Source of the DNA: Pseudoalteromonas marina
GTDB taxonomy: Bacteria > Pseudomonadota > Gammaproteobacteria > Enterobacterales > Alteromonadaceae
NCBI RefSeq assembly: GCF_000238335.3
Contig: NZ_AHCB03000010.1
Coordinates: 62,001 to 126,000 of the forward strand
Direction of reading: 5' to 3'
DNA: 64,000 nt
The notes beneath the pieces are model-generated. The model was not told the DNA's origin, made no database searches, and worked only from the letters and a program-made list of their open reading frames with translations. Position numbers and translations under genes: made by a program. This document shows, in pieces, positions 17,412 through 27,086 of this stretch. Within the stretch, counting starts at the first letter, position 1. Each line of letters opens with the position of its first letter.

Positions 17412-17882
17412 TTAATCAGTATGATTAGAAAACAGGTTATCAATCAGTTCATCTTCAAGCTCAAAACGAAGCTCTAATGACTCACCAATAACTGAAAGGT
17501 CGTTATCAAACCCTTCTAATAAGTCTTCTTTATTTACTTCAGCGTACTTGTCATTAAAATCAAGTGCGACATCGGTGGTGCTTGAAATACGCGGATAAAT
17601 TGAGTTTGCAAGCTTTTGGCTCTCTAAGCCCTTTTTTTCACAGGCTTTAGCAATATCATCGTACACTTCAAAATGCCCTGCAGAGAGGTAATCCATAAGG
17701 AGTTGGCAAAAAGACTGTATTTGTTCAGGCTCTGGTAGCGCGTGATCTTTTTTATCATAAGGCGCAAACCCTGCAATCTTGCAATACAGTACAATAAGTT
17801 CTTGGCGTTCATTAAGCCAGTTATCGATTACTGTATGGCTACCACCCCATTTCTGTTGAGCTTTTTCTACACGCGTCAGCAT
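17412..17882 (-). CDS. rsd: Regulator of sigma D (Rsd/AlgQ family)
   Basis: The 156-residue all-helical protein starts MLTRVEKAQQKWGGSHTVID, the Rsd/AlgQ signature, followed by NWLNERQELIVLYCKI and FCQLLMDYLSAGHFEVYD. Rsd binds region 4 of RpoD and frees core RNA polymerase for alternative sigma factors. The ribosome site is AGGAG. Its closeness to hemE matches E. coli (rsd-nudC-hemE) with nudC absent and the genes divergent here. Confidence 0.92.
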   Translation of the reverse strand: MLTRVEKAQQKWGGSHTVIDNWLNERQELIVLYCKIAGFAPYDKKDHALPEPEQIQSFCQLLMDYLSAGHFEVYDDIAKACEKKGLESQKLANSIYPRISSTTDVALDFNDKYAEVNKEDLLEGFDNDLSVIGESLELRFELEDELIDNLFSNHTD

Positions 17883-18037
17883 AACTGTTCTCCTAAGCTG
17901 GGTTGGTTTTTAGTTACATTCGTTTTTATGTACATCAAGATATATTTAATTTGCGTGTATATCAACAAGTAATGCAGATGTTGTAAAAGTGCAGAAGAAT
18001 TATTTATTGAAAGGCTAAATATTTTATTGCAGGCAAG

Positions 18038-18060
18038 AAAAAACCACCGGTTAAGGTGGT
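18038..18060 (-). terminator. Orphan minus-strand terminator between rsd and hemE
   Basis: On the minus strand ACCACC pairs with GGTGGT around TTAACC and is followed by six T. There is no annotated gene upstream of it on that strand, so it ends either a small RNA or a leader of rsd. Confidence 0.65.
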
Positions 18061-18256
18061 CTAATTTCTTCAAGTGGCTTGTTATAACAAGCTTTCTTAT
18101 TTTTATTAAATGATTTTTATTGTTATTATTTAAAACTTTTTATTTTTATTGTTTTAATAATTTATTATTGTTTTTGTTAACGCGGGAAAGACAATACCAA
18201 GGTTTTTGTTATGTTGCAAACATATTAACAAAAAGTTTTAAATGTTAGTGTTTTTT
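18038..18256 (-). ncRNA. Candidate small RNA or attenuated rsd leader
   Basis: A minus-strand promoter-like pair, TTGACG (18292-18287) and TTATAA/TATAAA (about 18269-18263, spacing 17-18), precedes about 220 AT-rich bases that end at the orphan terminator. The stretch has no convincing ORF. It contains a perfect 16-base palindrome GCTTGTTATAACAAGC at 18077-18092 shortly before the terminator. Either an independent small RNA or a long rsd leader with premature termination would fit. Confidence 0.35.
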
Positions 18257-18405
18257 GCCTAATTTATAATCAAAACGGATTAAAACCGTCAATATTATTG
18301 ATCTGCTTCTATGTAAGGGCGTTTTCGTCTTTAAGAAATAGAGAGGCGATGAATATGGTGGTACAATCTTGCACAATTTCTATAAGCATTAGGATCATTT
18401 ACGCC

Positions 18406-19470
18406 ATGAGCGAATTAAAAAACGACCGTTATTTACGTGCACTTGCAAAGCAACCCGTTGATGTAACGCCTGTATGGATGATGCGTCAAGCTGGACGTTA
18501 TTTACCAGAGTACCGTGCTACACGTGCGCAAGCGGGCGATTTTATGAGCCTGTGCCGTAATGCTGAGCTTGCCTGTGAGGTAACACTTCAGCCACTGCGT
18601 CGTTACCCATTAGACGCGGCTATTTTGTTCAGCGACATTTTAACGATTCCTGATGCAATGGGTTTAGGTTTGTACTTCGAAACAGGTGAAGGCCCTAAAT
18701 TTGAACGTCCTATTTCATCGCTTGCAGATGTTAAAAAAATACCTAAGCTCGATCCAACTGACGAGCTTGGCTATGTAATGAACGCGGTAAGCACTATCCG
18801 TCGTGAACTTAAAGGCGAAGTACCACTTATTGGTTTTTCTGGCTCACCATGGACACTTGCTACCTACATGGTTGAAGGCGGTAGCAGCAAAGTATTTGGT
18901 AAAATTAAAAAAATGGCGTTTGCAGAGCCGCAGACACTGCATTTACTATTAGACAAACTTGCTGATTCAGTAATCGACTACTTAAACGCACAAGTAAAAG
19001 CCGGCGCACAGTCGTTAATGGTATTTGATTCGTGGGGCGGTGTATTAAGCCCGCGCGACTACAACGAGTTTTCACTGCAATACATGCACAAAATTGTTGA
19101 TGGCCTGATACGTGAGTACGATGGTCGCAAAGTGCCAGTAACATTATTTACTAAAAATGGCGGCCAGTGGATAGAAGCCATTGCAGCCACAGGTTGTGAT
19201 GCAGTAGGCCTAGATTGGACCATTAATATTGGCGATGCTAAACGCCGCGTAGGCGATAAAGTGGCCTTGCAAGGTAACATGGACCCGTCAATGCTACATG
19301 GTACGCCAGATCGTATACGCCAAGAAGTAGGCACTATTTTAGAAGACTTTGGTACAGGCAATGGCCATGTGTTTAACTTAGGTCACGGTATTACGCCAGA
19401 TGTTGACCCAGAAAATGCCGGTGTATTTATTAATGCCGTGCACGAGCTTAGCGGCCAGTATCACAAATAA
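18406..19470 (+). CDS. hemE: Uroporphyrinogen decarboxylase
   Basis: The 354-residue protein equals E. coli HemE in length and aligns almost throughout: [20 protein letters not shown], then [45 protein letters not shown] and NLGHGI. It converts uroporphyrinogen III to coproporphyrinogen III in heme synthesis. The open frame runs upstream to 18298, but the ATG at 18406 with AGGATC upstream gives the conserved N-terminus. Heme made here is used, among others, by the oxidase encoded at 46-54 kb. Confidence 0.97.
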   Translation: MSELKNDRYLRALAKQPVDVTPVWMMRQAGRYLPEYRATRAQAGDFMSLCRNAELACEVTLQPLRRYPLDAAILFSDILTIPDAMGLGLYFETGEGPKFERPISSLADVKKIPKLDPTDELGYVMNAVSTIRRELKGEVPLIGFSGSPWTLATYMVEGGSSKVFGKIKKMAFAEPQTLHLLLDKLADSVIDYLNAQVKAGAQSLMVFDSWGGVLSPRDYNEFSLQYMHKIVDGLIREYDGRKVPVTLFTKNGGQWIEAIAATGCDAVGLDWTINIGDAKRRVGDKVALQGNMDPSMLHGTPDRIRQEVGTILEDFGTGNGHVFNLGHGITPDVDPENAGVFINAVHELSGQYHK

Positions 19471-19495
19471 TTAATGTGTTTTATGCATTAATACT

Positions 19496-19523
19496 AAAAA
19501 GCCCGCTTAACAGCGGGCTTTTT
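19496..19523. terminator. Bidirectional terminator between hemE and sthA
   Basis: Stem AAAAAGCCCGC (19496-19506) with GCGGGCTTTTT (19513-19523), loop ttaaca, between convergent genes. Confidence 0.92.
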
Positions 19524-19543
19524 GTTTATACGCTTTAAAGTGC

Positions 19544-20974
19544 TTACTTAAACAAGCGATTTAAACCATTCAATGCTGCAACTCGATAGGCTTCTGCCAT
19601 GGTTGGGTAGTTAAATGTGGTATTTACGAAGTAGTCGATATTATTGCCACCATTTTTTTGCTCCATAATGGCCTGGCCAATGTGAACAATTTCAGAGGCA
19701 CGTTCGCCAAAGCAATGTACCCCAAGTACTTCTTTGGTTTCGGTGTGGAATAATATTTTTAAACTACCTACTTCAGTACCTGCAATCTGCGCGCGTGCAA
19801 GATGTTTAAACTGAGCGCGGCCTACTTCGTAAGGTACTTTAGCAGCGGTTAGTTCTTGCTCTGTTTTGCCCACGGAACTCATTTCAGGAATGGTATAAAT
19901 ACCCGCCGGAATATCAATAATTAACTTATCATCACAGTTACCACAGGCTATTGCATCAGCTGCAATACGGCCTTGGTCAAACGCAGCACTAGCTAGGCTT
20001 GGGTAGCCAATTACATCGCCTACCGCATAAACGTTTTCAACCTCAGTTTGGTAGGTTTCGTTTACTTTTATTTGCCCACGGCCGTCGGCTTTTAAGCCAA
20101 TGGCTTCAAGGTTAAGTGTGTCAGTGTTACCTGTGCGGCCATTCGCAAATAAAATACAGTCAGCCTTTACACGCTTGCCCGATTTTAAATGCATAACAAC
20201 GCAATCGTCGCGCGTTTCTACACGATCAAACTCTTCGTTATGACGAATAACAATGCCGCTATTCCAAAAGTGGTAGCTAAGTGCATCTGATATTTCAGCA
20301 TCCATAAAGGCAAGTAAACGGTCGCGAGTATTCACTAAATCAACTTTAGCGCCTAAACCTTTAAAAATAGAAGCATACTCACAGCCAATAACCCCTGCGC
20401 CGTATATAAGTACGCGCTGAGGGTCGTGCTCAAGGCCTAAAATAGTATCGCTCTCGTAAATACGAGAATGGCTAAAATCAACTTCAGGTGGGCGGTAAGG
20501 GCGAGAGCCCGTAGCAATAACAATTGTTTTTGCAGTAATACGCTCGGTTGAACCGTCAAGACGTTTTACTTCAACAGTGTGTTTATCAACAAAGCTCGCA
20601 TCACCTTGAAACATATGAATACGATTACGATCGTAAAAGCTACTACGTAAATTAGACTGCTTAGAAATAACCGAACTTGCGTGACGTAAAATATCAGGAA
20701 ACGTTAAACGACTCGGGCGTTCACCAATATTAAACAACGGGTTGGCTTTGTATTCAATGTAGCGGCTAACCGAGTGACGCAATGCTTTAGAAGGGATTGT
20801 TCCCCAATGTACACAACCGCCGCCGACTGTTTCTTGGCGCTCTATAACCGCTACTTTTTTATTGTTTTTCGAAAGGTTCATGGCGGTGCCTTCACCGCCA
20901 GGGCCCGTACCAATAATTATTGCGTCATATTGGAAACTTACGGGTGCTTTTTTCTGTTCTGGTTGTTTGGCCAC
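19544..20974 (-). CDS. sthA: Soluble pyridine nucleotide transhydrogenase
   Basis: The 476-residue flavoprotein has the FAD motif [13 protein letters not shown], the segment [16 protein letters not shown] (the second cysteine of the usual disulfide is absent, as in SthA), the NAD site [15 protein letters not shown], and FANGRTGNT, and a C-terminal dimerisation domain. It transfers hydride between NADPH and NAD+. The start GTG 20974 is preferred over GTG 20980, because AGGA touches 20980 but lies six bases before 20974. It is the neighbour of fabR in E. coli too. Confidence 0.95.
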   Translation of the reverse strand: MAKQPEQKKAPVSFQYDAIIIGTGPGGEGTAMNLSKNNKKVAVIERQETVGGGCVHWGTIPSKALRHSVSRYIEYKANPLFNIGERPSRLTFPDILRHASSVISKQSNLRSSFYDRNRIHMFQGDASFVDKHTVEVKRLDGSTERITAKTIVIATGSRPYRPPEVDFSHSRIYESDTILGLEHDPQRVLIYGAGVIGCEYASIFKGLGAKVDLVNTRDRLLAFMDAEISDALSYHFWNSGIVIRHNEEFDRVETRDDCVVMHLKSGKRVKADCILFANGRTGNTDTLNLEAIGLKADGRGQIKVNETYQTEVENVYAVGDVIGYPSLASAAFDQGRIAADAIACGNCDDKLIIDIPAGIYTIPEMSSVGKTEQELTAAKVPYEVGRAQFKHLARAQIAGTEVGSLKILFHTETKEVLGVHCFGERASEIVHIGQAIMEQKNGGNNIDYFVNTTFNYPTMAEAYRVAALNGLNRLFK

Positions 20975-20987
20975 AGCCACTCCTAAA

Positions 20988-22121
20988 TTAATTAAAAGAG
21001 GCTTTTAATAACCTCGCATTAAGTGCTAGCCATGCCTGCTTTTGATTTTCCCAGGCGGCTTCCAGCTCGTGATATTGTGCCATTAAAGCTGAACGTTCAC
21101 ACTGCTTTGCCATATTATTTTTTTTAACTTCTAAAACTTGTTTTTGAAGTGAACAATAAGTCTGCAGTTTTTTCAGCAATAAATCGTATTCTTGTTGTAA
21201 TAATGTAAGCCTATCTTGCGCTAAAGGCAATTTTGCAAGGCGTGTTTGCGTTTTGCTCATAAGCGTATCGGCTTTAGCTTTTTCTATGCGCTCAACAGGG
21301 GTACGCTTTAATTTACTGGCTAAACCAACAGCAGCTAAAGAGCGAATCATCCATTTAGTGGGGTCATAATGAAACCACTTAATCCCATTACGGTAATCAC
21401 TTGCAAAAATATGATGAAAGTTATGGTAACCCTCACCATAAGTAAATAACGCTAAAAAGCCATTATCGCGCGCGGTATTTTTTTCAGTGTATGGGCGCGA
21501 ACCCCATATGTGGGCCACCGAGTTAATAAAAAAGGTAAAGTGTTGGCTTAATACTAAACGCAGTAAACCCGCTAAAATAAGCATACCCCACACGTCGCCC
21601 ACTAATAAACCAAGTACTAATGGTAGGCCAACATTCATCGCAATAACTAGTTTTAGGTAGTGCTTGTGTTGCCACATAACGATTTTATTTCGCTGTAAAT
21701 CACGACAATTACTGTAATCACCGTAGCTATCGCCTTGGTAGTCACGTAACATCCAGCCAATGTGGCTGTACCAAAAGCCATTGGTTGCGGCGTAAGGGTC
21801 TTTTATTGGGTCGTCAACTTGGCCATGGTGTATACGGTGATCGCTACTCCAGTGCAGAGCGCTGTTTTGCAACGCAAACGCACCGCCAAGGGCAAAAATA
21901 AATTCAACAGCAGGATGAGCATTATACGTTTTATGTGCCCATAAACGGTGGTAACCGGCTGTGATAGATAGGCCCGCAAAAAACATACAGGCTACAAAAG
22001 CAATCCAATGTGCGCTGGTAAATCCGTAGCTAATGCCATACCAAGGAACAAGTGTGATAGCCGCTAAAAAGGTAAGGCTAAAAAATAGGACGTTTGTCCA
22101 GATAATCGGTGGTTTATTCAT
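20988..22121 (-). CDS. Membrane fatty acid desaturase (delta-9, acyl-CoA type)
   Basis: The 377-residue protein has four to five membrane spans and the three histidine boxes of acyl desaturases: HRLWAH, HRIHH and HNFHH (in EGYHNFHH), which bind the diiron centre. The N-terminal 280 residues form the desaturase; the last 90 are a charged coiled coil (about 285-370), an addition not needed for catalysis. It would introduce double bases into saturated acyl chains to keep membranes fluid in the cold. The FabR-type operator upstream and the divergent fabR gene support control by lipid composition. Start codons 22121 and 22124 are both possible. Confidence 0.92.
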   Translation of the reverse strand: MNKPPIIWTNVLFFSLTFLAAITLVPWYGISYGFTSAHWIAFVACMFFAGLSITAGYHRLWAHKTYNAHPAVEFIFALGGAFALQNSALHWSSDHRIHHGQVDDPIKDPYAATNGFWYSHIGWMLRDYQGDSYGDYSNCRDLQRNKIVMWQHKHYLKLVIAMNVGLPLVLGLLVGDVWGMLILAGLLRLVLSQHFTFFINSVAHIWGSRPYTEKNTARDNGFLALFTYGEGYHNFHHIFASDYRNGIKWFHYDPTKWMIRSLAAVGLASKLKRTPVERIEKAKADTLMSKTQTRLAKLPLAQDRLTLLQQEYDLLLKKLQTYCSLQKQVLEVKKNNMAKQCERSALMAQYHELEAAWENQKQAWLALNARLLKASFN

Positions 22122-22134
22122 CATTCTCAATCTC

Positions 22135-22152
22135 AGCGTACAACTGTAAGCT
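22135..22152. promoter_or_regulatory. FabR-type operator
   Basis: AGCGTACAACTGTAAGCT matches the known FabR palindrome (AGCGTACA-N2-TGTACGCT) with one mismatch. It is centred over the predicted transcription start of the desaturase gene, so bound FabR would block it. Confidence 0.75.
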
Positions 22153-22181
22153 AAAATAGTATTTCAAACTCTCGCCGTCAA
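22146..22181 (-). promoter_or_regulatory. Desaturase promoter
   Basis: TTGACG (22181-22176) and TATTTT (22158-22153) on the minus strand are 17 bases apart; the start point would fall near 22146 inside the FabR operator. Confidence 0.6.
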
Positions 22182-22247
22182 GTATTAGACTGGGGAATTG
22201 AGCTATTATCACTAAATATTAATATAAAATTATTCAGGGAGTTGTTG

Positions 22248-22865
22248 ATGTCGGGTGTTAGAGCGCAACAGAAACAAAAAACACGACAAGCCTTAATTCA
22301 GGCGGCATTTAATCAGCTAAGTGCAGATCACAGCTTTTCGAATTTAAGTTTACGCGAAGTAGCCCGCGAAGCTGGCATTGCGCCCACCTCGTTTTATCGC
22401 CATTTTAAAGACATGAACGAGCTAGGTTTAACCATGGTAGACGAAGCCGGTTTAACCCTTCGCCAGCTAATGCGCCAAGCCCGCAGACGCATAGCAAACG
22501 ACGGTGGCAGTGTAATCAACACCTCGGTTGTTACGTTTATGGAATTTATAGACAGCTCAAGTAACCAATTTAGGTTATTACTGCGTGAGCGCTCTGGCAC
22601 ATCTAAGGCCTTTAGAGCCGCAGTCGCACGCGAAATCAAACACTTTATTTTAGAGCTTGCCCACTATTTAGAAAGCGAAACCAAGTGCGACGCCATACAC
22701 GCCTACATCCAATCAGAAGCCATGGTAACACTGGTATTTAACGCCGGCGCTGAAGCATTAGATATAGAAGGCCAACAACTTGACGAACTTGTTGAGCGTG
22801 TTATTTGGCAGCTGCGTTACATAACGCGTGGTGCAACCCATTATGTAAGAGAAAAGGCTGACTAA
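22248..22865 (+). CDS. fabR: Unsaturated fatty acid repressor, TetR family
   Basis: The 205-residue protein is very close to E. coli Fab[21 protein letters not shown], the helix-turn-helix [20 protein letters not shown] (about 37-57), then [19 protein letters not shown] and [19 protein letters not shown]. FabR senses the saturated/unsaturated acyl balance and represses unsaturated fatty acid genes. The start ATG 22248 has GGGAG seven bases upstream. It is divergent from the desaturase, with the operator between them. Confidence 0.96.
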   Translation: MSGVRAQQKQKTRQALIQAAFNQLSADHSFSNLSLREVAREAGIAPTSFYRHFKDMNELGLTMVDEAGLTLRQLMRQARRRIANDGGSVINTSVVTFMEFIDSSSNQFRLLLRERSGTSKAFRAAVAREIKHFILELAHYLESETKCDAIHAYIQSEAMVTLVFNAGAEALDIEGQQLDELVERVIWQLRYITRGATHYVREKAD

Positions 22866-22996
22866 TTTAAATTATTTACATAAAACATTGTAGATTTATT
22901 GTTCTAATTTCATTATATTACGCGTTGTAACAGCAGCGCGTTACCTAGACAGTAAAAAATAAACAACTCTCTTACAAAGAGAAAGCGAGGATGCAA

Positions 22997-24184
22997 ATGC
23001 TCACCAAGGATCCGGTGAACTTAAATTACCCCCCATTGTTTGAACAACCACATCACGAGCTTGAAAACTCTCAGCCCGTGGTTATATTCTCTCATTTAAG
23101 CCGTGCTCAATTTTGCCAACTGCCAAAAGTACTACAGAGCAAATTACAAAGTAATTTATTTGGTGTGGTAGACAAGTATCAAGCTGCTTGCCTGCGGGAC
23201 GATACACGCAGCCAATACTGGGTAAAAAATAAAGAGTGGCAAAAAGTGTCGTATTCGGCTTACAAGCTCGCCAGTACGCGTGTAGCTATTTATCCAAAAC
23301 AAACTCAAGCACCCACAAAATACTCAGGCGCAATTAATAATGGCTCAATAGCATCATCGCAAGCAGCGCTACAAAGTAATAACTTTACCAATAAAGGGGT
23401 TATAGCCCCTAATACACCTGCATTTATTAATAGCCTAGCAGCGGCGCAAAATACACCACAGTATATAAACCAGCAAAGCTATAAGGCTAAAACAACAAAA
23501 AAACCTCGCCCTGCGCAGCAGTATACCCCCGCTATACGTATTTATAAGCCAGAGCTAAACAGCACAATGCTATTAAAAGCATCGCACACAGTTAGGCAAA
23601 ATTTTACAACTCACGTACTTAGCGCCGCCGAAACCGTAGAGCAACTCGCACAGCAATATACCGGCTATAAAAATGCCAACTTAATTTACGATTACAACTT
23701 AGGCTATAGCGAACGCAAACCTGCAAAAGCAGGCACAAGCTTAACAGTCCCCAATGGTTGGAAACTTAATATTGAAGGCTCATGCAGTAACAGCCGCAGT
23801 GTAGTTATTCAGTGGCAAGGGCCAACTAGTGGGCAAATAACGCTACAACTAGAAAAAAAACGCCCCGACGAAGTCTCGTTTTGGCAGCACTACGCTGAAG
23901 TAAAACCGGGTATTTATAATGTTACGGTAACGGCCAGTGGCGCAACCGACACCACCACATTTACTGTTGAACAACCCACTTTAGCCTACGAAATAGAACT
24001 ACTCGACGAAGCTGGCGAGCCACAAGCTAACATGGGCTACAAAATACGCCTACGCAACGGCCACATTATTACCGGGCAGCTTGACCAAAACGGCTATGCC
24101 AACGTATCAGGCCCCGACTTTGAAAACGCTAAAGTCAGCTTTTTTGAACTCGACAGCGAAGATTGGTCTGTAGGTAAAGTTTAA
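22997..24184 (+). CDS. LysM-like/carboxypeptidase-regulatory-like protein of the effector island
   Basis: The 395-residue protein has no signal peptide or membrane span. Residues 1-110 are unrecognised; 110-180 are low-complexity, rich in N, Q, A and T; about 205-255 look like a degenerate LysM (HVLSAAETVEQLAQQY to GTSLTVPNG); 255-325 form an Ig-like sheet; the last 70 residues match the C-terminal beta domain seen beside type VI cargo genes (ELLDEAGEPQANMGYKIRL, then GQLDQNGYANVSG and VSFFELDSEDW). Loading or structural role for the following lipase is inferred. ATG 22997 is preferred to 22991 for its spacing from GCGAGG. Confidence 0.65.
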   Translation: MLTKDPVNLNYPPLFEQPHHELENSQPVVIFSHLSRAQFCQLPKVLQSKLQSNLFGVVDKYQAACLRDDTRSQYWVKNKEWQKVSYSAYKLASTRVAIYPKQTQAPTKYSGAINNGSIASSQAALQSNNFTNKGVIAPNTPAFINSLAAAQNTPQYINQQSYKAKTTKKPRPAQQYTPAIRIYKPELNSTMLLKASHTVRQNFTTHVLSAAETVEQLAQQYTGYKNANLIYDYNLGYSERKPAKAGTSLTVPNGWKLNIEGSCSNSRSVVIQWQGPTSGQITLQLEKKRPDEVSFWQHYAEVKPGIYNVTVTASGATDTTTFTVEQPTLAYEIELLDEAGEPQANMGYKIRLRNGHIITGQLDQNGYANVSGPDFENAKVSFFELDSEDWSVGKV

Positions 24185-24193
24185 GGATATACA

Positions 24194-24850
24194 ATGACCC
24201 AACAACACACCGTAGCCCAAGGTGAAACGCTATTGCGCATAGCAAAGCAATACGGCTACCAAACATCTAAAGCGCTTTACAACCACCCAAGCAATGCAGA
24301 GTTTAAAGCCCTACGCCCAGACCCAAACTTAATTTACCCGGGCGATAAAATTACGATTCCGCCAAAAAAAGAAAAGTTCATACCGCTGCGCACCAACAGC
24401 ATTAATAGCTTTGTGGTACAAAACGAAAAAGAGTATTTTCGATTGCAAGTATCGTACGACGACGGCGATGATGTTACCGGTAAACGCGTAGTACTTAGTA
24501 TTGGTAGCCAAACAATAGATACCGTACTGCAAAGTGATGGGCTTATTGAAGTAGAGCTTAATAATAACGACGCCCTAACCGGCACCATTGATTTATATCT
24601 AAATGAAGGTGAAACCACACCAACTAAAAGCTTTAACGTGCAAATAGGCAACCTAGATCCAATCGATACGCTTTCAGGTGTGCAAGGCAGGTGCAATATG
24701 TTGGGTTTTGATTGTGGTACGGTTGATGGTGTTAACGGTGCAAAAACCAAAGCCGGTGTGAGGGAATTTCAACAAGCGCAACAACTACAGGTAGACGGCA
24801 TTGCAGGGCCGGTTACTAAAAGCCGTCTTGTTTATGTTTATGGAGCCTAA
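24194..24850 (+). CDS. LysM and peptidoglycan-binding domain protein (T6SS-cargo associated)
   Basis: The 218-residue protein starts with a LysM domain (residues 4-58, HTVAQGETLLRIAKQYGY to YPGDKITIPP), has a central beta domain (70-150) and ends in a PG_binding_1 domain (about 155-216, SGVQGRCNMLGFDCGTVDGV then TKAGVREFQQAQQLQVDGIA). There is no signal peptide. The same LysM-plus-PG-binding architecture, with an LDPIDTLSGVQ linker, is common next to VgrG and type VI effectors. It follows the previous gene by nine bases and precedes the lipase by three, so the three form one operon. Confidence 0.8.
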   Translation: MTQQHTVAQGETLLRIAKQYGYQTSKALYNHPSNAEFKALRPDPNLIYPGDKITIPPKKEKFIPLRTNSINSFVVQNEKEYFRLQVSYDDGDDVTGKRVVLSIGSQTIDTVLQSDGLIEVELNNNDALTGTIDLYLNEGETTPTKSFNVQIGNLDPIDTLSGVQGRCNMLGFDCGTVDGVNGAKTKAGVREFQQAQQLQVDGIAGPVTKSRLVYVYGA

Positions 24851-24853
24851 GTT

Positions 24854-26560
24854 ATGAGCCAAGCAATGCCCATGGCAGTCAATAAAGTTAACACACTAGT
24901 TATAAAAACAAATGTAGGTGCGTTACAAAAACATATCATAGTTAAAGTGATTGGTGATGTAGCTATAAAAGCGCAGTTGTTTAGCCAAGGTAGTACGGTT
25001 AACTTAGAGCAACAGGGCAATCAACAGTACCACTTTAAAAACCTGTCACAACAAGCGCTTTATACCTTAAAAGTAACTATAGCGGGCGAAGCAGAATTAA
25101 CCCTTATTAACGAACAAAGCTTTGCAGATTATTTTGACCTGTTAAAAGTTCAGTCATTCAATATTGGTGAAAAAGGCGGGCCGCAATTACTCGAACATAA
25201 AATATTACCAAAAGGCCATATTGAAATAACCTTGCTCGCAGAGCCCCCTAGCTTTGGTGTATTTTTTGATGGCACAGGGAATAACCGCCTTAACGACATA
25301 CAAGATTCAACCGACGCGAATGAACCAACTAATGTGGTTAAGTTGTTTGAGTTATATCCAGTAAAGGCTTTTCAAGATAGGCATTATGAAGAAGGTATTG
25401 GTACTAAAGCAAATGAAAGCGATTCAACCTTAGATATGGGCTTAGCGTTTAGTTTTGATGAACGCATAGAGCAAACGCTATTCAGAACTATTGAGTTTTT
25501 CAAAAAATTTGCGTACGTAAAAACTGGGGTTATTGACGTATTTGGTTTTAGCCGTGGTGCAGCGCAAGCACGGGCATTTGTTAATCAAGTGAATGCGATT
25601 TATAAAAATAATCCACACTATTGGGGCGGTATTAAGCCGGTTATTCGCTTTGTTGGCTTATTCGACAGCGTTGCATCTATTGGTGGTGATGGTGATAACA
25701 ACCACAGTGAGTTTTATGCTAATGATGAGCTTGATTACTCTGTTAATTTAAACCTAGCAAGTAGTAGTGCGGGGTTTGTAATGCACTTAGCGGCGTTTGA
25801 TGAAAAGCGAGATAAATTTCCACTCAGTTCATTACGCACTCGTAATAAGCAGCTCCTTAAAAACCAGCAAGAGATTGAATTACCGGGTGTGCACTCAGAT
25901 ATTGGCGGCGGTTATGGCCCCGTAGAAACAACCATATTATACCCGTGGCAATATATTGCGGGGCAAGCCGGAGAGCCAGAGCACGATAAAGAATTAGCGC
26001 AGCTTAAAAAGTCACTTGAGCAAAAATATTATTGGCCAACAATTAATATTGAATTTAAAGCAAGTAGGCCAAGGATGAACAGAAAGCCAAAGCGAATTCG
26101 TAATGAATCAGAGTATACGGTTTATACCGGCTATAAACCGTATTGGCGGCGCAATTTAAATAATACCTTACCCCATTATAGCCTAGCGCTAATGTATGAA
26201 GCGGCGGTTAACCAAGGGGTGCCACTACAAAGCTTAACGGAACTTGCTAACCGTAAACAAGCTGACGGCCAAGCTATACCTTATATTTTACCTAACGAGC
26301 TTAAAGCACTGGTTGATAGCGCCCGTAGCTTTGGCCCACAAAGTGATGCCTGGCAGGCTTTATATAAAGATTACATCCACCACAGTGTTAAATATTCAGC
26401 AACGATTGATGCGATTGCTCATGGCCCTGAAGAAGACGCTGAATTCACCACTAAAAACCAACAACGTGAGCTTTTTTACAATCAGCCAGAACAGGCTGAA
26501 AAGAGTGAGCAATGGCAATCACAACTAATAAATGGATATAGATTATGGACAAGCTCATAA
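24854..26560 (+). CDS. DUF2235 / Tle1-like phospholipase, probable type VI effector
   Basis: The 568-residue protein has a 130-residue N-terminal beta domain followed by an alpha/beta hydrolase of the DUF2235/Tle1 type: oxyanion-side FDGTGNN (D139), nucleophile elbow GFSRGAAQARAF (S233), FDSVAS (D271) and PGVHSDIGGGYG (H347). S233, D271 and H347 form the expected triad. No signal peptide is present, as for effectors exported by type VI secretion; Tle1 enzymes attack membrane phospholipids of target cells. The 3' end overlaps the first candidate immunity gene by 16 bases. No VgrG, PAAR or structural secretion gene lies in the window. Confidence 0.82.
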   Translation: MSQAMPMAVNKVNTLVIKTNVGALQKHIIVKVIGDVAIKAQLFSQGSTVNLEQQGNQQYHFKNLSQQALYTLKVTIAGEAELTLINEQSFADYFDLLKVQSFNIGEKGGPQLLEHKILPKGHIEITLLAEPPSFGVFFDGTGNNRLNDIQDSTDANEPTNVVKLFELYPVKAFQDRHYEEGIGTKANESDSTLDMGLAFSFDERIEQTLFRTIEFFKKFAYVKTGVIDVFGFSRGAAQARAFVNQVNAIYKNNPHYWGGIKPVIRFVGLFDSVASIGGDGDNNHSEFYANDELDYSVNLNLASSSAGFVMHLAAFDEKRDKFPLSSLRTRNKQLLKNQQEIELPGVHSDIGGGYGPVETTILYPWQYIAGQAGEPEHDKELAQLKKSLEQKYYWPTINIEFKASRPRMNRKPKRIRNESEYTVYTGYKPYWRRNLNNTLPHYSLALMYEAAVNQGVPLQSLTELANRKQADGQAIPYILPNELKALVDSARSFGPQSDAWQALYKDYIHHSVKYSATIDAIAHGPEEDAEFTTKNQQRELFYNQPEQAEKSEQWQSQLINGYRLWTSS

Positions 26561-27063
26561 AATTACTTATCACACTCGCTTTAATATTATTCGCTGTAGG
26601 ATGTTCTTCAACAGGTAAAATTGATTACATGGTTGCAGGTGTTGGCACGGAAAATGGCAATGCAATTTGGGGGCGCTCTGTGGTATTTGATGATGAGTGG
26701 GGTATTCCTTCCGGTGCAATAGAATGTTGTTACGCACAAGCTGGTGGTACTGTGAGTGTTTACAATCAAAAATTCCCAGAAAAAGTCGCGGTTGAATGGT
26801 TAGATAAGTCAGAGAACAGAATTTACTACGGTGAAGTGGCAATAGATAAAAATGGCTATAAATTAGCTAAAAATTTACCTGCTTATACATGGGTAAGTAC
26901 AGGAGAAGTAGAAGAAAATATCAGGCCTTATTTAATTGTTGGCATGGGCGAAACTGGCGAAATAAAAGTGTGGCTATCAAATACAAGCTCAGGAATGAAT
27001 AGAACAGGTCGCGTATTACACGAGCTTGGCTCTGGGCAAGCACAATGGCGTGAGAATAAGTAA
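26545..27063 (+). CDS. DUF2931-like lipoprotein, candidate immunity protein (copy 1)
   Basis: The 172-residue protein has a lipoprotein signal (FAVGC, cysteine 20) and a beta-rich domain with GNAIWGRSVVFDDEWGIPSG, CCYAQAGGT, KVAVEWLDKSENRIYYGEV. This resembles DUF2931 lipoproteins, some of which accompany Tle1-type effectors. A lipid-anchored periplasmic protein is where an inhibitor of a phospholipase would be needed, so immunity is inferred. It starts inside the lipase gene (16-base overlap), so translation is coupled. Confidence 0.7.
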   Translation: MDKLIKLLITLALILFAVGCSSTGKIDYMVAGVGTENGNAIWGRSVVFDDEWGIPSGAIECCYAQAGGTVSVYNQKFPEKVAVEWLDKSENRIYYGEVAIDKNGYKLAKNLPAYTWVSTGEVEENIRPYLIVGMGETGEIKVWLSNTSSGMNRTGRVLHELGSGQAQWRENK

Positions 27064-27086
27064 CTAAGCCATTACCCTTCCCTCCT

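Noticed and set aside
17876..18073. 65-codon minus-strand ORF upstream of rsd
   Set aside because: It runs through the orphan terminator and the rsd ribosome site, with composition of AT-rich non-coding DNA.
18077..18092. Perfect palindrome GCTTGTTATAACAAGC as a plus-strand terminator
   Set aside because: No T tract directly follows in either direction and no plus-strand gene ends before it; kept only as part of the candidate RNA.
24334..24750. 138-codon minus-strand ORF inside the LysM-PG-binding gene
   Set aside because: Mirror frame of a recognised protein; no start signals.
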